Assembly: GCF_002929825.1 (NCBI RefSeq) | Contig: NZ_PJJN01000026.1 | Location: 95,798-159,797 of the forward strand | Reading direction: 5' to 3' | Source of the DNA: Cryobacterium sp. Y29 | GTDB lineage: Bacteria; Actinomycetota; Actinomycetes; Actinomycetales; Microbacteriaceae | DNA length: 64,000 bases | In this document: positions 19,225 through 28,124 of the stretch, in pieces | Layout of the letters: the number at the start of each line of letters is the position of its first letter | Numbering within the stretch: position 1 is the stretch's first letter | Program-made: the position numbers and the translations under genes | The notes under the pieces: generated by a model | Seen by the model: the letters and a program-made list of their open reading frames with translations, nothing else | Told to the model about the DNA's origin: nothing | The model's database searches: none

Positions 19225-20817
19225 CTAGTGGCCATGGGCCTCCGAGATCACGCGCGGCCCGCTGCCAACGGCCCGGTTTACTTTCGGCACGCTCGCGTCG
19301 TGAGCCGTCGGCGGCGTACCGGCCTGCTCACCGGGTTCCACCACGACGAACTGGCCCATCATTCCGGCATCTTCGTGGGCAAGCATGTGGCAGTGGAACA
19401 TATACGGAAACTCCGGATCGGTATATTCCGCGAACTGCATGATGAGTTCGTAGCGCACGCCCGGCTCGAGATAGATCGTGTCCTTCCAGCCGGAAAGTTC
19501 GGGTGGCGGCGATTTCGTCCCCACCCGCAGTACCTGAAACTGCATGGCGTGCACGTGAAAGTTGTGTGGCAACGGCATGGCATTATCGACGGTCCACACC
19601 TCGGTGGCACCGGCCTCGACGGTCTCGTCGATGCGTGTCATGTCCATGAGCCGGTTGTTGATCGTGTAGCCGTTGAGGGTGAACGAGCGGTCGACGGAGG
19701 CATCCGCTTTCTGGAGTGGCTCGATGTTCGCCAAGGTCGTCGATACGGCGCCGATGCTGCCGAGAGTGTCGGCCGCGCGCAACTCCAGCACGTCGAGCGT
19801 GTCATCACCGGCGTTGCGGGTCGCCGCTCGGGCCGAGGTGCCGAGGTTGGGTGGGGTGGACTGCAGTTTCACAGTCTCACCCGGGATCACTGTCACGAGG
19901 ATCTCGGCGCGCTCCCCCGGTGACAAGCGGATGCCGTCCATCGGTGCCGCCGCAGGGAGCAGTCCCCCATCGGTTCCGATCACGTCAAAAGACCGGCCGT
20001 CGCTGAACCCGAAGTCGTACACGCGCGCCGACGATCCGTTGACCAGGCGCAAGCGCACCACCTCGGTCGTCACGTCGAAGTACGGCGCAAGGGTGCCGTT
20101 GACCAACAGCTCATCGCCGATCGGACCGATGTAACCGCGGACGTCGCTGATGAATCGGCCCTGAGCGTCGAAGCGGCGATCCTGCACCACAACGGGTATG
20201 TCATCGACCCCGTAGCCGCGGGGCAGGTTGAGTGCGGCCTCCTCGTCGTCCTGGATCACGAACAGGCCGGCCAGGCCCATTTCCACCTGATGCTCGGTTG
20301 TGCCGTCGGGATGCGGGTGGTACCAGAGGGTTGCGGCGGGCTGGTCGATCGTGAAGTTCGGGCTCCACTTTGCGCCCGGCTCGACCATCTGGTGCGGGCC
20401 GCCGTCCATTTTTGCGGGCAGGTTCATGCCGTGCCAGTGCACGCTCGTAGCTTCCTGCAGGTTGTTGGAGACATTGATGCGCACGTTTTCGCCGCGCTCG
20501 GCGACGAGGGTCGGACCGAGGTAGCTGCCGTTGTAGCCCCAGGTATTGGTAGTGATGCCCGGCACGAACTCGCTCGTTCCCTCTTGGGCGGTGAGGTCGA
20601 AGACTCGCTCACCCGCGGCATTCACGGTCGATTCGGCCAGCGGCGGGATCGCGAGCGGATTGACGAAGTCGATGCTGCCGACGGTGTCGATGACGCCGGC
20701 GCCGTTGTCACTCGAGCAGGCGGTCAGTGCGACGGTGAGTACGACCGCTCCGACAATGGCGCCGCTGACGACGGTTGCAACACGCCGGCGCGGCCGGGCA
20801 AATCGACGATGGATCAT
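19225..20817 (-). CDS. Multicopper oxidase lipoprotein (CueO/laccase type)
   Basis: Extracytoplasmic copper oxidase that reduces oxygen to water while oxidising Cu(I), metals or phenols; 530 aa. N-terminal basic stretch, hydrophobic segment and lipobox LTAC (Cys34). Copper ligands are all present: HWHGMN, HPHPDG, the type 1/3 block LPHNFHVHAMQF and the last block HCHMLAHEDAGMMGQF. ATG 20817 (MIHRRFARP) is chosen over an upstream in-frame start because it opens the signal peptide normally. It stands alone; no copper chaperone or exporter gene is next to it. A copper-tolerance role is likely but inferred. Confidence 0.92.
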   Translation of the reverse strand: MIHRRFARPRRRVATVVSGAIVGAVVLTVALTACSSDNGAGVIDTVGSIDFVNPLAIPPLAESTVNAAGERVFDLTAQEGTSEFVPGITTNTWGYNGSYLGPTLVAERGENVRINVSNNLQEATSVHWHGMNLPAKMDGGPHQMVEPGAKWSPNFTIDQPAATLWYHPHPDGTTEHQVEMGLAGLFVIQDDEEAALNLPRGYGVDDIPVVVQDRRFDAQGRFISDVRGYIGPIGDELLVNGTLAPYFDVTTEVVRLRLVNGSSARVYDFGFSDGRSFDVIGTDGGLLPAAAPMDGIRLSPGERAEILVTVIPGETVKLQSTPPNLGTSARAATRNAGDDTLDVLELRAADTLGSIGAVSTTLANIEPLQKADASVDRSFTLNGYTINNRLMDMTRIDETVEAGATEVWTVDNAMPLPHNFHVHAMQFQVLRVGTKSPPPELSGWKDTIYLEPGVRYELIMQFAEYTDPEFPYMFHCHMLAHEDAGMMGQFVVVEPGEQAGTPPTAHDASVPKVNRAVGSGPRVISEAHGH

Positions 20818-20889
20818 GACTTTATTTTCGCAGCATGCCCGACACCCGAGTACCACGCGTGCTGTCCCCTCACGGGGTGGCAGGAGCGG

Positions 20890-21891
20890 TTACGCCTGAC
20901 AGCGCGGGCACCAGTACAGTTTGCGGGCCGCCATTTCTTCGAGCACAATGTGCGTACCGCAGACTCGGCAGGGCAGGCCTTCGCGTTTGTAGACCCAGTG
21001 CCGATGGGCCCGACTCCTCATGGCGCGCCGGTACCCGGTGCCCTCGAGCTTGTCCATGGTCATCATCTGGCCAGTGGCAACACCTATATGCAAGAGGTGT
21101 GCCCAGTCCTGCCACAGCGCGCGCACGGTTTCGTCACTGAGTGACTTGGCGGGAGTGTGCGGGTTGAGACCGGCACGAAAGAGTATTTCGGCACGATAGA
21201 CGTTGCCGATTCCGCTGACCACGCTCTGGTCCATCAACAGCCGGCCGATCGGCGTGGGTTTTTTTCGCACGACAGAAACGAAGCGTTCCTCGGCCGCGGG
21301 GGTGTTGTCCAGTTCCGGATCGGGTCCGAGCCTGGCGATCACAGCGTCGACCTGAGCCGGGTCGAGCACCTCACACGCCGTCGGTCCACGCAGGTCGGCG
21401 CACACCGTGTCGGTGAGCAGCCGCACCCGTACCTGGCCGACCGGTTCGGGGGGAAAGATATCGACGGGCTCGATCTCCTTTTCCTGCTCGGACATACGCA
21501 CCCGCGTGCGCCGCGGCGCCCCGATACTGAAGATCGAATTTTCACCATCGGCGTCAAAGGTCGCGGCCTCGGCTCCCACCGCGACCTTGGTGCCGTGCTG
21601 GTTGGTCTGGCCCATCCGGCCGTTGGCCGACGCCATCGTGGCATCCATGAGAACCTCGCCGCTGAAATCCCAGGCGCCATACAATCCCAAGTGGATGCGT
21701 AACCACAATCCGTGATCAAACTCCAGAAACATCTGCTTGCCCACGGCGCGAGCATCTGTGACCGAATGTCCGCTGAGCTGGGTGGCGCCAGTCGCGAACC
21801 GGCCCTGCGGCGAGCTGACTGTTACGCGGTGGCCGATGAAATTGCGCTGAAACTGGCGGGTGATGCGATGAACGGAGTGACCCTCTGGCAC
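20890..21891 (-). CDS. Fpg/Nei-family DNA glycosylase
   Basis: Base-excision repair enzyme that removes oxidised bases and nicks DNA, 333 aa. The mature N-terminus is PEGHS, with the catalytic Pro2 and Glu3, which fixes the GTG start at 21891. An H2TH region (SVVSGIGNVYRAEILF) and a C-terminal zinc finger (CRVCG...CPRC) follow. MPEGH rather than MPELP favours the Nei group over Fpg. A central segment of about 50 residues rich in charged residues is longer than in E. coli Nei. It starts 6 nt after rpiB, in one operon. Confidence 0.92.
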   Translation of the reverse strand: MPEGHSVHRITRQFQRNFIGHRVTVSSPQGRFATGATQLSGHSVTDARAVGKQMFLEFDHGLWLRIHLGLYGAWDFSGEVLMDATMASANGRMGQTNQHGTKVAVGAEAATFDADGENSIFSIGAPRRTRVRMSEQEKEIEPVDIFPPEPVGQVRVRLLTDTVCADLRGPTACEVLDPAQVDAVIARLGPDPELDNTPAAEERFVSVVRKKPTPIGRLLMDQSVVSGIGNVYRAEILFRAGLNPHTPAKSLSDETVRALWQDWAHLLHIGVATGQMMTMDKLEGTGYRRAMRSRAHRHWVYKREGLPCRVCGTHIVLEEMAARKLYWCPRCQA

Positions 21892-21897
21892 CTCAGT

Positions 21898-22389
21898 TCA
21901 CCTGCCGTCGACGTTTTTCCCGGCGATGGTCCCGGTTCGCTCATACTCGCCGAGCTGACGGATGCGCCGCGTGTGCCGTTCCTCGTCACTGAACGGCTCG
22001 GCAACAAAGGCATCGATAAAGCTCGTGGCCGCCGCGATCGTGTGTTCCCTGGCCCCGATTGAAATGACGTTGGCATCGTTGTGCTCACGAGCGAGCCGGG
22101 CCGTGCTGAGATTCCAGACGAGGGCTGCTCGGGCTCCGGACACCTTGTTGGCGGCGATCTGTTCGCCATTGCCGGAACCGCCGAATACGACCCCGAGCGC
22201 TTCGATGCCGGACTCGCGGTCGTCGACGGTTGCCTGCGCGGCGTTGATGCAGAACGCCGGGTAGTCGTCGAGGGCGTCATAGGTCTGGGGGCCGTGGTCG
22301 ATGACCTCGTGACCGGCCGCACTCAGGTGCGTGATCAGGTGGTGGCTGAGGTCGAGACCGGCATGGTCCGTGGCGATGTGGATGCGCAT
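21898..22389 (-). CDS. rpiB: Ribose-5-phosphate isomerase B
   Basis: Interconverts ribose 5-phosphate and ribulose 5-phosphate in the pentose phosphate pathway, 163 aa. RpiB signatures are IATDHAGLDL at the N-terminus, DYPAFC, and the anion-hole loop GGSGNGEQIAANK. The Cys in the catalytic loop is replaced by Ser in GGSGNGE, as in many actinobacterial RpiB proteins, where a neighbouring Glu acts instead. It is followed 6 nt later by the glycosylase gene and preceded 9 nt upstream by the thioredoxin-fold gene. Confidence 0.93.
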   Translation of the reverse strand: MRIHIATDHAGLDLSHHLITHLSAAGHEVIDHGPQTYDALDDYPAFCINAAQATVDDRESGIEALGVVFGGSGNGEQIAANKVSGARAALVWNLSTARLAREHNDANVISIGAREHTIAAATSFIDAFVAEPFSDEERHTRRIRQLGEYERTGTIAGKNVDGR

Positions 22390-22398
22390 GTGATCAGT

Positions 22399-23019
22399 CT
22401 ATTTAGTGCTGGCCACTGGGGTGAAAATTGGTTCGCGGGTACGGCTGCGCTTGAGCTCGAAGAACCCGTCGTAACTCGCAAGCGCCACGACGCCGTCCCA
22501 CAGGGCCAGTGCGGCGTCCCCCATGGGTGCCGGTGAGATGACTGGGCCGAAGAACGCTACACCGTTGACCGCAATAACCGGGGTTCCGACGTCCTGTCCG
22601 ACCCGATTGATGCCGTCGAAGTGGCTCGCGCGCATTTGGCGGTCATACTCCTCACTGTCGGCGAAGGCCGCGAAGCTGGCGGGCAGTCCCACCTCGGCGA
22701 GCGCTGCGGGAATGACCTCGTCGGGATTGTTGCTACCGCCCGGGTGAATCTGGGTGCCGAGCGCGTCGTACAGCGCCTTGATCATCGGCTGGCCGTGAAG
22801 TTCGGCAGCGGCGGCGACGAGTCGGGTGTACTTGAGCGCCCGCGGAAAGAACGCCGCATAGTCCGCGCTCACGTCCTGGTCTTCGTTGAGTACGGCGAGG
22901 CTCATCACGTGCCAGGTCACGTCGAGATTGCGCAGCCGCGCAACCTCGTCCACCCAGCGCGAAGTCATCCAGGCCCAGGGGCACGAGGGGTCAAACCAGA
23001 AATCTACGGAATCAGTCAT
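22399..23019 (-). CDS. DsbA-like thioredoxin-fold protein (Rv2466c/mycothiol-dependent reductase family)
   Basis: 206 aa cytoplasmic protein with the FDPSCPWAWMTSRWV N-terminus typical of the actinobacterial family that includes mycobacterial Rv2466c, a mycothiol-linked reductase. The redox motif is Cys13-Pro-Trp-Ala16, so the second cysteine of CPWC is missing. A one-cysteine mechanism with mycothiol as partner is plausible but inferred. The helical insert and the late EYDRQMRASHFDGINRVGQD/VGTPVI (cis-Pro) block are present. First gene of the minus-strand group with rpiB and the glycosylase. Confidence 0.85.
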   Translation of the reverse strand: MTDSVDFWFDPSCPWAWMTSRWVDEVARLRNLDVTWHVMSLAVLNEDQDVSADYAAFFPRALKYTRLVAAAAELHGQPMIKALYDALGTQIHPGGSNNPDEVIPAALAEVGLPASFAAFADSEEYDRQMRASHFDGINRVGQDVGTPVIAVNGVAFFGPVISPAPMGDAALALWDGVVALASYDGFFELKRSRTREPIFTPVASTK

Positions 23020-23082
23020 ACCTCCAGCCTAGGCAGAACTTGCGGAGTCTTCCCCAACAACGAGATTTGCTCTTTAGGCAAT

Positions 23083-23098
23083 GCCCCCCTTCGGGGGT
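23083..23098 (+). other. Small CCCCC-TTC-GGGGG hairpin in the transporter leader
   Basis: A 5-6 bp GC stem with a UUCG-like loop, about 80 nt before the transporter start. It has no U-run and may simply stabilise the 5' end of the message. Confidence 0.35.
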
Positions 23099-23178
23099 AT
23101 TCTTATGCAACTGAAAAAATCTGCACGACGCAGTACAGCCTTGACTTCGCAGCACAATATCTCCACGGGAGAAATTTC

Positions 23179-24753
23179 ATGCCCACTGACCGAGGTACTT
23201 CCAACCCGAATTTCGACGCCACAAACGCCTCGACCGGGAGGAAAAAGCCCGCGAAAACTTTGCGCCGCCGACGCATCGCCGTATCCGACGTGAATGTTGT
23301 CGACAAACCCATCATGAAGCGTGCCCTCGGTGGCACCATCGTGGGAAACACCATGGAGTGGTACGACGTCGGTATCTTCGGTTACCTCATCACCACGATG
23401 GGTCCGGTCTTTCTGCCGGAGGCGGACGCATCCGTTCAAACCCTGTTCCTGCTCGGAACCTTCGCCGCTACCTTTTTCGCCCGCCCACTCGGCGGCGTGT
23501 TCTTCGGCTGGCTGGGTGACCGCATCGGTCGGCAGAAGGTGCTCGCCACGACGCTGAGTCTGATGGCCGCCTCGACCTTTGCCGTGGGCATTCTTCCCGG
23601 TTACGCCCAGATCGGCGTCTGGGCGGCGGTTCTGCTGGTGTTCGTCAAGCTCGTACAGGGGTTTTCCACCGGTGGTGAGTACGCGGGGGCGACAACCTTC
23701 GTCAGCGAGCACGCGCCCGACACACAACGCGGTTACTTCGCGAGTTTTCTCGATATGGGTAGTTACCTCGGTTTCGCCATCGGTGCCTCACTCGTCTCGG
23801 TACTCCAGCTCACGCTTGGGCAGTCGGTCATGGAGGATTGGGGCTGGCGGGTTCCGTTTCTCATCGCCGGGCCGCTCGGCCTGGTCGCAATCTACTTCCG
23901 GTTGAAGATCGACGAGTCGCCCGCTTTCCAGGCCACTCTCGACGCCCAGGAGGAAGCGCAGAAGAATCCCATCGGCGCCACGGCGGATACCCCTAAGAAC
24001 CCGATCGCCATTTTCAAGGCATACTGGCGCAACATCATCATCGCGATGATCCTCGTCGCCGCCGCGAATACGGTGGGCTACGCCCTCACCTCGTACATGC
24101 CCACCTATCTCACCGAGAACAAGGGCTACGACGAATTGCACGGCACGGCGTTGACGATTCCTATTCTCGTCGTCATGGCCCTGTGTATCCCGCTGGCCGG
24201 TCGTCTGTCCGACCGCATCGGGCGCCGACCGGTGCTGTGGATCGGAGCGATCAGCACGGTCGTACTGGCCTACCCGGCGTTTTTGCTGATCGGTATCGGC
24301 GACGTCTGGTCGACTCTGCTCGGCCTGGCATTCATCGCGTTCCCGGTCACGTTTTACGTCTCCAACCTCGCCTCCGCCCTGCCTGCCTTGTTTCCGACGG
24401 CGAGCAGGTACGGTGCCATGGGTATTTCGTACAACTTCGCCGTCGCCATATTCGGCGGGACCACACCATTCATCATCGCGGCGCTCATTGTGGGCACCGG
24501 CAATGACATGATGCCGGCGTTCTACCTGATGGGCACGTCGTTCATCGGTGCGATCGCCATCTTCTTCTTGCGGGAATCGGCCAACCGTCATCTTCCTGGC
24601 TCCATGCCGAGCGTGAACAGCGAAGAGGAAGCGCATGAACTCGTCAAAACGCAAGATGACAATCCCCTGCTCGATACCGACCAGATGCCGTTTGACCACA
24701 CCTTCGAGCCGCCGACCAGCGCCATTCCGGCTCAGGAATCGACGAAGGTGTAG
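23179..24753 (+). CDS. MFS transporter, metabolite:H+ symporter family (ProP-like)
   Basis: Twelve-span proton symporter, 524 aa. A polar N-terminus of about 50 residues precedes span 1 (GGTIVGNTMEWYDVGIFGYL). The MHS signature GWLGDRIGRQKVL lies between spans 2 and 3, and the second-half equivalent is GRLSDRIGRRPVL. The closest named relatives are ProP-type proline/betaine carriers, but MHS proteins also carry citrate, ketoglutarate or aromatic acids. The C-terminal tail is acidic and lacks the ProP coiled coil. ATG 23179 has GGGAG upstream; a much longer in-frame start inside the neighbour is rejected. Confidence 0.88.
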   Translation: MPTDRGTSNPNFDATNASTGRKKPAKTLRRRRIAVSDVNVVDKPIMKRALGGTIVGNTMEWYDVGIFGYLITTMGPVFLPEADASVQTLFLLGTFAATFFARPLGGVFFGWLGDRIGRQKVLATTLSLMAASTFAVGILPGYAQIGVWAAVLLVFVKLVQGFSTGGEYAGATTFVSEHAPDTQRGYFASFLDMGSYLGFAIGASLVSVLQLTLGQSVMEDWGWRVPFLIAGPLGLVAIYFRLKIDESPAFQATLDAQEEAQKNPIGATADTPKNPIAIFKAYWRNIIIAMILVAAANTVGYALTSYMPTYLTENKGYDELHGTALTIPILVVMALCIPLAGRLSDRIGRRPVLWIGAISTVVLAYPAFLLIGIGDVWSTLLGLAFIAFPVTFYVSNLASALPALFPTASRYGAMGISYNFAVAIFGGTTPFIIAALIVGTGNDMMPAFYLMGTSFIGAIAIFFLRESANRHLPGSMPSVNSEEEAHELVKTQDDNPLLDTDQMPFDHTFEPPTSAIPAQESTKV

Positions 24754-24877
24754 TGCTTCCCGGTATCTGTTCGCCGGGCCCAGTCGATGATCAGGTGGAC
24801 GCGCAATAGGCTTTCCGTGTGGGCGCCGTCGTTTCGCTGACACAGATGCTCCCAGTCGGTCCGCGTAGAATCTTCTA

Positions 24878-26383
24878 ATGACTTCTGCGCCCACTACCGC
24901 CGCCGAGTCGGCAGCACCGGCCGCCGAGTTCGCCGGAATCGATCCACACGATCTCGCCGTTACCCTGCGCGTGCTCGCCTCCTTGACCGACATCGACCCG
25001 GACAGCCCCGACTTCGTCACTGTGCGCCAGGCCACTGCCAAGATGTTCAAGTCGGTCAAGATGGTGCGTCGCATCGAGAAACGCGCGGTTATCGCCGACG
25101 CCGATCGCAGCGTCATCGCGGCCACTGCCACCGGCGCGCCCACCCGCATCGACGACGAGACCCGAGGCGCCCAGCTTTCCCTCGGTACCAGCGCGGCGAC
25201 CGCCGGTGAGCTGCTTGTTGCGCGCGCGTGCTATATCTGCAAGCAGAAGTACACCGTGGTCGACGCGTTCTACCACCAGCTCTGCCCGAGCTGCGCCCTC
25301 TCCAGCCACGCCAAGCGTGACGCGCGCACCGACCTCACCGGCAAACGCGCACTGCTCACCGGCGGCCGCGCCAAGATCGGCATGTACATCGCACTCCGTC
25401 TGCTGCGCGACGGTGCCCACACCACCGTCACGACCCGGTTTCCGCGCGACGCCGTTCGCCGCTTCGCCGCCATGCCCGACTCCAAGGACTGGCTGCACCG
25501 CCTGCGCATCGTCGGAATCGATCTGCGCGACCCGGCCCAGGTGATCGCCCTGGCTGATTCCGTCGCGGCCCAGGGCCCGCTCGACATTCTCATCAACAAT
25601 GCAGCGCAGACCGTGCGACGCTCGCGCGGCTCGTACTCCCCCCTGGTCGAGGCCGAGGATGCTCCGCTGCCCGACGGTCCCCTGCCCGAGATCGTGTCGT
25701 TCGGACACACCAATGATGCGCATCCGCTCGCCCTGGCTGCGTCGGTCTCCGGGCATCCGCTGCTCGCGGCGGCGTCCGGTGCCGGCGCGCTCACAGCGGA
25801 TGACCTCACCCGGCTGGCTCTCGCCGCCGGGTCTTCGTCACTGGAGCGTCTCGCCGCCGGCACCGCCATCGACGCCGGCGGGCTTGTTCCCGACCTGCAC
25901 GACGCGAACAGTTGGACGGCCAACGTCGAAGACGTCGATCCGCTCGAGATGCTCGAAGTTCAGCTGTGTAACACGACCGCACCATTTTTGCTGGTGAGCC
26001 GTCTGCGGGCCTCGCTGACGGCATCCGCTGCGCGTCGTACCTACATCGTGAACGTGTCGGCGATGGAGGGCGTTTTCGGTCGCGGTTACAAGGGCCCCGG
26101 CCACCCGCACACCAATATGGCCAAGGCAGCGCTGAACATGCTCACGCGTACGAGCGCCAAGGAAATGCTCGATGATGGCATTCTTATGACGAGCGTCGAC
26201 ACCGGTTGGATCACCGACGAACGGCCACACCCGACCAAGGTGCGCCTGGCCGAGGAGGGCTTTCACGCGCCGCTCGACCTGGTTGACGGCGCAGCCCGGG
26301 TCTACGACCCGATCGTGCGCGGCGAGGCCGGCGAAGACCTCTACGGCGTCTTTCTGAAGGATTACAAGCCCGGCGCCTGGTAG
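24878..26383 (+). CDS. Divergent SDR-family oxidoreductase with a CxxC...CxxC insert
   Basis: 501 aa, about twice the usual SDR length. Residues 1-110 are helical and Ala-rich. Cys118, Cys121, Cys136 and Cys139 form a probable zinc knuckle. The Rossmann domain begins at about 154 (LTGKRALLTGGRAKIGMYIAL) with NNAAQ downstream. The expected catalytic YxxxK reads T412-N-M-A-K416, so Tyr is absent although Lys and an upstream Ser (NVSAMEG) remain. TAGAAT (24866-24871) lies 6 nt before the ATG, suggesting a leaderless message. Substrate unknown; ordinary SDR chemistry should not be assumed. Confidence 0.82.
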   Translation: MTSAPTTAAESAAPAAEFAGIDPHDLAVTLRVLASLTDIDPDSPDFVTVRQATAKMFKSVKMVRRIEKRAVIADADRSVIAATATGAPTRIDDETRGAQLSLGTSAATAGELLVARACYICKQKYTVVDAFYHQLCPSCALSSHAKRDARTDLTGKRALLTGGRAKIGMYIALRLLRDGAHTTVTTRFPRDAVRRFAAMPDSKDWLHRLRIVGIDLRDPAQVIALADSVAAQGPLDILINNAAQTVRRSRGSYSPLVEAEDAPLPDGPLPEIVSFGHTNDAHPLALAASVSGHPLLAAASGAGALTADDLTRLALAAGSSSLERLAAGTAIDAGGLVPDLHDANSWTANVEDVDPLEMLEVQLCNTTAPFLLVSRLRASLTASAARRTYIVNVSAMEGVFGRGYKGPGHPHTNMAKAALNMLTRTSAKEMLDDGILMTSVDTGWITDERPHPTKVRLAEEGFHAPLDLVDGAARVYDPIVRGEAGEDLYGVFLKDYKPGAW

Positions 26384-26478
26384 TACCGGGCCGTCGACTA
26401 CTGGAGTGCGCCTCAGGCGGCCACATAGTTGGACCAGTCCTTTCCTGACCGGATCGAGCCCGTGTCGAGTCACGTACC

Positions 26479-26502
26479 GTCGCTGTCGCTGTCGCTGTCG
26501 CT
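26479..26502 (+). repeat. Four tandem GTCGCT units upstream of the AAA ATPase
   Basis: A run of (GTCGCT)x4, 24 nt before a TAGGTT -10-like box at 26526-26531. It is non-coding here and lies just upstream of the promoter-like region of the AAA ATPase gene. Confidence 0.6.
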
Positions 26503-26564
26503 GGAGCAATCATCGCCCAGGCCCGCTAGGTTCGACAGAGCTGTCACAAGAACAGGAGAACGAC

Positions 26565-28124
26565 ATGACCGAGGACACTTTCGACCGAGACGTTGTGCGC
26601 GCCTTCAAACACTTCATGGAACGGGTCGTATCTGCGGCGGATGACCGGGCCGGGTCGAGCCTGACACCACTCGGCGACCGCGTCAGCGCCTTTCTCGGCG
26701 CCAACGCGTCGACGCTGCCGGTCGTGTCGGAGACCCTGGCCGATCATCGCCTCGTCGACGCGGACATCGCCCTGAGCACGTTGGCCGGCGCGGATCCGGC
26801 CGCGCTTCTGGGCGTATCGGGCGGGCAGCAGCGGTTTCACTCGACGCTGTCCGAGCTCGTGGCCAGCCCGTTTCAGGGTTTCGGGCCCGGACCGGTGGAC
26901 TTCTCGGCCCGGGCGACCGGACCGACGTCGACTCGCCAGGTCGTTTCGTTCGGTTTCCGGCTCATCCGCTTTGACGGGCAGCCGATTGCCGTGCTGCAAC
27001 GCGCAGCGAACCCGCAATTCGGGCGCAACACGGCCGAGCTCGAAATCATGGCCGAGTCGCCGCGTACGGTCACCGGTTTTCTCGAGCACCTGCGCGCACT
27101 CATGATCGAGCACAGCGTGCTGCGCGGACAGGTGCTCTCATTCGTGCAAACCGAATACGGAGCCGGAGCCGGAATCACCTTTCTGGAACGACCCGTCGTA
27201 CCGACGGCCGCCATCGTGCTGCCGGAGGGTATCCTCGGCACCATCACCGACCACGTCATCGGAATCGGCGAGCAGCGCCAGGTCTTGCTCGCCGCCGGGC
27301 AGCATTTGAAGCGCGGCGTGCTGCTCTACGGTGCTCCCGGCACCGGCAAGACCCTCACGGTGCGCCACCTGCTCAGCGAAACACCGGGCATCACCGCCGT
27401 GCTGCTCACCGGTGCCAGCATCGTGCACATCGCTGCGGCTGCCGAGATCGCGCGCACCTTTGCGCCGTCCATCGTCGTTATGGAAGATATCGACCTGGTC
27501 GCGATGCAACGCAATGCCACTCCGCAGCCGCTGTTGTTCGAGGTGCTCGACGCTCTCGACGGACTCGACGGCGACATGGATGTGGCCTTCGTCATGACCA
27601 CCAATCGGGTCGAGGTGCTCGAGCGCGCGCTGGCCGAACGGCCAGGGCGGGTCGACCTCGCCGTCGAAGTACCCTTGCCCGCCCTGGCCGAACGCGAGCG
27701 CCTGTTCCGACGCTATGCGGGCGGGCTGCCGTTCAGCCCAGCCGCCCTCGACGCCGCTGCCCGCCGTGCAGAAGGCGTGACGGGCTCCTTCGCGAAGGAG
27801 CTGATTCGCCGGGCCGTGCTTCACGCTGCCCTCCGCGCCGACACCGTCGATGACAACGACCTGCAGGTCGCCCTCGACGATCTGTTGTCGGCGGGCGAAT
27901 CCCTCACCCGACGGCTCCTCGGTACCCGCAGTAGCGAAACCCCACGTTGGCAGCCCGATGAGGAACCAAACGATGGGCCGAACGGCGGCAGTTTCGTTTC
28001 GATGCACGACGCGGCGGTGATGACGCACCCATCCGCCTCCTTCGGCTGGGCGACCGATAGCGCTGCGCCGTTGCCAGCGGAGCCGTCGGCCGAGCCCCCC
28101 GCCGAGTCACCCGAGCCAGTGTAA
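26565..28124 (+). CDS. AAA-family ATPase (Cdc48/FtsH-like module) of unknown role
   Basis: 519 aa. The first 220 residues are not recognised. The AAA module has Walker A GAPGTGKT (256-263), Walker B VVMEDID (304-310), sensor 1 TTN (345-347) and an arginine-finger-like ERPGRVD (358-364), then a lid domain. No peptidase motif and no membrane span, so it is not FtsH itself. The tail is Pro/Ala/Glu-rich. ATG 26565 has AGGAG at good spacing. Its end overlaps the converging DUF2332 gene by 18 bp. Confidence 0.85.
   Translation: MTEDTFDRDVVRAFKHFMERVVSAADDRAGSSLTPLGDRVSAFLGANASTLPVVSETLADHRLVDADIALSTLAGADPAALLGVSGGQQRFHSTLSELVASPFQGFGPGPVDFSARATGPTSTRQVVSFGFRLIRFDGQPIAVLQRAANPQFGRNTAELEIMAESPRTVTGFLEHLRALMIEHSVLRGQVLSFVQTEYGAGAGITFLERPVVPTAAIVLPEGILGTITDHVIGIGEQRQVLLAAGQHLKRGVLLYGAPGTGKTLTVRHLLSETPGITAVLLTGASIVHIAAAAEIARTFAPSIVVMEDIDLVAMQRNATPQPLLFEVLDALDGLDGDMDVAFVMTTNRVEVLERALAERPGRVDLAVEVPLPALAERERLFRRYAGGLPFSPAALDAAARRAEGVTGSFAKELIRRAVLHAALRADTVDDNDLQVALDDLLSAGESLTRRLLGTRSSETPRWQPDEEPNDGPNGGSFVSMHDAAVMTHPSASFGWATDSAAPLPAEPSAEPPAESPEPV

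Noticed and set aside
22621..23178. A 186-codon upstream extension of the MHS transporter
   Set aside because: It overlaps the thioredoxin-fold gene on the other strand. ATG 23179 has a ribosome site and gives the normal family length.
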